Below are positions 6,592 to 9,025 of a stretch of 9,025 nt of DNA, piece after piece (the first letter of the stretch is position 1; each line of letters begins with the position of its first letter). Made by a program: the position numbers and the translations under genes. The stretch lies in the NCBI GenBank assembly GCA_027443745.1, contig DAIAZB010000256.1:1-9025 (forward strand), given 5' to 3'. This stretch comes from Thiomonas sp. (lineage in GTDB: Bacteria > Pseudomonadota > Gammaproteobacteria > Burkholderiales > Burkholderiaceae). The notes under the pieces were generated by a model that saw only the letters and a program-made list of their open reading frames with translations, searched no databases and had not been told where the DNA came from.

Positions 6592-8016
6592 TCATTCGCG
6601 CGTCACCCGCATCAGCTCGGCCATCGAGGTCTCGCCGGTGAGCACCCATGGCATGCCGTCGTCGCGCATGGTGTGCATGCCGGCGGCCGTGGCCAGGCGG
6701 CGCAGTTCGGCCTCGCTGGCGCGCTCGTGCACGGCGGCGCGAATGGCGTCGTTGGCGATGAGCAGTTCGAACACGCCGGTGCGGCCGCTGTAGCCGGTCT
6801 GGTTGCAGACCGGGCAGCCGACGGCTTCAAAGCCCGGGCCGTCGGCCGCCGGCTTCTTGCATTCCTGGCACAGCTTGCGCACCAGGCGCTGGGCCAGCAC
6901 ACCGAGCAGCGAGGACGCGAGCAGGAAGGGCTCGACCCCCATGTCGATGAGGCGGGTGACGGCCGATGGCGAGTCGTTGGTGTGCAGCGTGGCCAGCACG
7001 AGGTGGCCGGTGAGCGAGGCCTGAATGGCGATTTGTGCGGTTTCGAAATCGCGGATCTCCCCGATCATCACCACGTCCGGGTCTTGCCGCAGGATGGCCC
7101 GCAGGGCGCGGGCGAAGGTCAGGTCGATGCGCGGATTCACCTGCGTCTGGCCGATGCCGTGCAGGTCGTATTCCACCGGGTCTTCCACCGTCATGATGTT
7201 GGTGGTGGTGGCGTCCAGGCGCGCCAGCGTGGAATACAGCGTGGTGGTTTTGCCGCTGCCGGTGGGGCCGGTGACGAGGATCAACCCGTGCGGATGATGC
7301 ACCAGCGCGTCGAACTGCTGCAGCATGTCGGGCGACATGCCCACGGCGCGCAAGTCCAGCTTGGCGGCCGATTTGTCGAGCAGGCGCATGACGGCGCGCT
7401 CACCATGGGCGCAGGGCAGGGTGGAGACGCGCACGTCCAGCGCCCGGCCGCCGATGCGCAGCGAAATGCGGCCGTCCTGCGGCAGGCGTTTTTCGGCAAT
7501 GTCGAGCTGGGCCAGGATCTTGACCCGCGAAATCAGCGCGCCATGCAAGGCCTTGTTCGGCCGCACCACGTCGCGCAGCGCGCCGTCGACGCGGAAGCGC
7601 ACCACCGAGGCCAACTCGTAGGGCTCAATGTGGATGTCGCTGGCGCCGTCGCGCGAGGCCTGGGTGAACAGCACGTTGAGCATGCGGATGATGGGCGCGT
7701 CGTCGGCCGCCTCCAGCAGGTCCTCCACCGCCGGCAGATCCTGCATCAGGCGGGACAGGTCGACGTCGCCCTCCACCTCGCTCACCACCTCGGCGGCGCT
7801 GCCGTCGCGTGCGGCGTAGGCAGCGCCGATGCGCTCCTGCAGTTCAGTGGCCGTGACACGCTGAAGAGACTGCACGGTGTGGGTGCGCTGCACCTCGGCC
7901 AGGCCGGCGGCGCGCGTGGTCTCGCTCACCCAGAGCTTGAGCAGGGCGCCATCCTGCTCGGCCAGCAGCGACTGGTCGCGGCAGAAAGCGTAAGGCAGCG
8001 GGTAGCGCAGCGACAT
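6592..8016 (-). CDS. gspE: Type II secretion ATPase GspE
   Basis: GspE is the cytoplasmic AAA-like ATPase that powers pseudopilus assembly in the T2SS. The 474-residue protein starts with a short N1E-type domain (MSLRYPLPYAFCRDQSLL). The N2E region (SDIHIEPYE at 126-134, VRFRVDGAL) leads into the catalytic domain. Walker A is GPTGSGKTT (250-258, Lys256), the Asp box is about IMTVEDPVEY (274-283), Walker B is VVMIGEIRD (315-323, Glu320) and the His box is TGHLVLATLHTND (336-348). The zinc-binding tetracysteine motif typical of GspE is present: Cys383, Cys386, Cys401 and Cys404, with a short loop between pairs. The ATG at 8016 has a GAGG ribosome-binding site 8 nt upstream, and only 10 bp separate it from the gspD stop, so the two genes are co-transcribed. 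PilB is the alternative, but the neighbours gspD and gspF support GspE. Confidence 0.96.
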   Translation of the reverse strand: MSLRYPLPYAFCRDQSLLAEQDGALLKLWVSETTRAAGLAEVQRTHTVQSLQRVTATELQERIGAAYAARDGSAAEVVSEVEGDVDLSRLMQDLPAVEDLLEAADDAPIIRMLNVLFTQASRDGASDIHIEPYELASVVRFRVDGALRDVVRPNKALHGALISRVKILAQLDIAEKRLPQDGRISLRIGGRALDVRVSTLPCAHGERAVMRLLDKSAAKLDLRAVGMSPDMLQQFDALVHHPHGLILVTGPTGSGKTTTLYSTLARLDATTTNIMTVEDPVEYDLHGIGQTQVNPRIDLTFARALRAILRQDPDVVMIGEIRDFETAQIAIQASLTGHLVLATLHTNDSPSAVTRLIDMGVEPFLLASSLLGVLAQRLVRKLCQECKKPAADGPGFEAVGCPVCNQTGYSGRTGVFELLIANDAIRAAVHERASEAELRRLATAAGMHTMRDDGMPWVLTGETSMAELMRVTRE

Positions 8017-8024
8017 CGCAGCGG

Positions 8025-8028
8025 CCTC
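8025..8028 (-). promoter_or_regulatory. Shine-Dalgarno GAGG of gspE
   Basis: GAGG overlaps the TGA stop of gspD and lies 8 nt before the gspE ATG (8016-8014). It supports this start and suggests coupled translation of gspD and gspE. Confidence 0.55.
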
Positions 8029-9025
8029 AAGGCTTGGGCTTGGCCGGGGTCACTGCTGCCGGTGCGACGGTTGATGTGACGGTGTTGTCCAGCAACACCA
8101 ACAGACGCCGACCCTGGATTTCGGTCTTGTAGCTGGCGACGTTGCGCAGGCTCAGCACCACACGCGAGCGGCCTTGCGCTTCCATCACGTTCGCATTGCG
8201 CAGATTGCCCTGCTCGAAGCTCACCACGTTGCGTCCGAGACCGGAGACGACACCTGGAAAATCGAGGATGATGCTTGGCGGCTGCTCCATCGTGAACCCG
8301 GGCGGCGCGCTCAGCAGCGGTTGGGTGAACTCCAGTTGCACGACCGTCTGGCCGCCGTGCTCGCTGGCCTGCACGCCTTGCAACACATTGCCCTGCTGTT
8401 CCACGTTGGGCGAGGGGCTGGGCAGAGGCGCGGCCGGCACAAGCGCCGTCGCGGCACTGGCCGCCGGGCTGTTGCTCGTTGCTGCGGCAGGCGCCACGTT
8501 CGGGAGCGTGATGGTCGGCAGGATCGGGCCCGGGAGATTCGGCATGCCGAACTGCGAGGGCAACTGACTGTTGCTCTGCAAGTTCTGCATGCGGTCGTAG
8601 CGGTGCTGGCTGATGCTGTTGCCTTCGTTCTCGGTGCGCACGATGATGGGCCGCAGAAACACCATCAGATCGGTTTTCTGCATCGTGCGCGAGTTCGAGC
8701 GGAACAGCGCGCCGATGCCGGGGATGTCGCCCAGGCCGGGGATCTTGCTGTTGTTCTCGCTGACGTTGTCCTGCATCAGGCCACCGAGCACGATGGTCTG
8801 GCCGTCGTTCACCAGCACCGCCGTCTGGATGGAGCGCTTGTTGGTGATGATGCCGGCCGAGTTGCTGGTGCTGGCGATGCTGGAAACTTCCTGGTACACG
8901 TCCATCTTGATGGTGTTGCCGGCGGTGATCTGCGGCCGCACCTTGAGCGTCAGGCCGACGTCCTTGCGCTCAACCGTCTGGAACGGGGTGACGGTGGCGG
9001 TGGCGCCGGTCTGCGCGTACTGGCC
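8027..9025 (-). CDS. gspD: Type II secretion secretin GspD, C-terminal part, with C-terminal AMIN-like domain; 5' end beyond window
   Basis: GspD forms the outer-membrane channel of the T2SS. The 332 visible residues start inside the secretin domain: VERKDVGLTLKV (18-29), a strand region with YQEVSSI, then the family signature VLVNDGQTIVLGGLM and the core end KIPGLGDIPGIGALF and LMVFLRPIIVR (about 120-130). The frame is open to the right edge, so the gene starts outside the window; a GTG at 8941 is internal. After the core the protein continues with a Pro/Ala/Ser-rich linker (about 131-212). A folded region (about 213-315) follows that reads as an AMIN domain: VLQGVQASEHGG, FTMEQPPSIILDFPGV, GNLRNANVMEAQGRSRVVLSL and a final LLVLLDN. 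The protein ends in a Pro/Lys tail. AMIN domains bind peptidoglycan and usually sit at the N-terminus of PilQ, so a C-terminal copy on GspD is unusual. PilQ itself is unlikely because of the domain order and the gspE-gspF neighbours. Confidence 0.92.
   Translation of the reverse strand, partial: GQYAQTGATATVTPFQTVERKDVGLTLKVRPQITAGNTIKMDVYQEVSSIASTSNSAGIITNKRSIQTAVLVNDGQTIVLGGLMQDNVSENNSKIPGLGDIPGIGALFRSNSRTMQKTDLMVFLRPIIVRTENEGNSISQHRYDRMQNLQSNSQLPSQFGMPNLPGPILPTITLPNVAPAAATSNSPAASAATALVPAAPLPSPSPNVEQQGNVLQGVQASEHGGQTVVQLEFTQPLLSAPPGFTMEQPPSIILDFPGVVSGLGRNVVSFEQGNLRNANVMEAQGRSRVVLSLRNVASYKTEIQGRRLLVLLDNTVTSTVAPAAVTPAKPKP
8081..8386 (-). other. AMIN-like domain coding segment at the 3' end of gspD
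   Basis: This in-frame segment encodes about 102 residues with the pattern of the AMIN domain from betaproteobacterial PilQ N-termini. A VLQGV opening strand comes first, then a conserved FTMEQPPSIILDFPG core, then a Gly-rich GLGRN turn, the NVMEAQGRSRVVLSL hairpin, and a Y-x-T-x-x-x-G-x-x-LLVLL closing strand. It is joined to the secretin core by the low-complexity linker at 8387-8635, with no frameshift. In family terms AMIN localises envelope proteins by binding peptidoglycan; that role here is inferred. Confidence 0.75.

Noticed and set aside
6493..8079. A 528-codon open frame on the plus strand
   Set aside because: It lies almost wholly antisense to gspE, is rich in Gln, His, Gly, Ala and Val with no recognisable domain, and is explained by the GC-rich third positions of the gspE codons.
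8027..8941. Reading the gspD frame as a complete gene starting with GTG at 8941
   Set aside because: The same frame stays open to the window edge and encodes conserved secretin sequence (VERKDVGLTLKV) before this GTG, so the start is outside the window.
8027..9025. The secretin as PilQ instead of GspD because of its AMIN domain
   Set aside because: PilQ carries AMIN at its N-terminus and ends with the secretin core. Here the AMIN-like region follows the core, and the next genes are gspE and gspF.

Overview
The window is high in GC and densely coding. All recognisable genes lie on the minus strand, so transcription runs from right (9025) to left (1). The protein families, gene style and GC-rich codon use suggest a proteobacterium, most likely a Burkholderiales-type betaproteobacterium. 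This is an inference from protein character only; there is no rRNA or other marker here to confirm it.

Right part (about 5270-9025): the end of a type II secretion (T2SS) gene block in the order gspD (5' end beyond the window), gspE, gspF. GspD is the outer-membrane secretin, GspE the cytoplasmic ATPase and GspF the inner-membrane platform protein. The visible part of GspD has an unusual layout. After the secretin core comes a Pro/Ala/Ser-rich linker and then what reads as an AMIN domain, a module normally found at the N-terminus of the type IV pilus secretin PilQ and in AmiC amidases. No pseudopilin gene follows gspF, so the remaining T2SS genes must lie upstream of the window or elsewhere.

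Left part (1-5114): a signalling set that follows a 155-bp intergenic region. It contains a membrane CHASE-domain histidine kinase of the HisKA_2/HWE type, then a large response regulator (REC-PAS-PAS-GGDEF-EAL) predicted to make and/or degrade cyclic di-GMP, then a cytosolic 5'-nucleotidase of the NT5C1-like family whose start codon overlaps the regulator's stop by 4 bp (ATGA) and whose 3' end is cut by the window edge. The likely circuit is: periplasmic signal, kinase, phosphorylation of the regulator at Asp58, change in c-di-GMP turnover. The coupled nucleotidase could act on GMP or another nucleoside monophosphate further down the same route, but that link is inferred.

There are no tRNA or rRNA genes, insertion sequences, CRISPR arrays or prophage genes. 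The long open frames on the plus strand are GC-skew shadows of the minus-strand genes. The observations most worth a second look are the AMIN-tailed GspD and the kinase / c-di-GMP regulator / nucleotidase operon.
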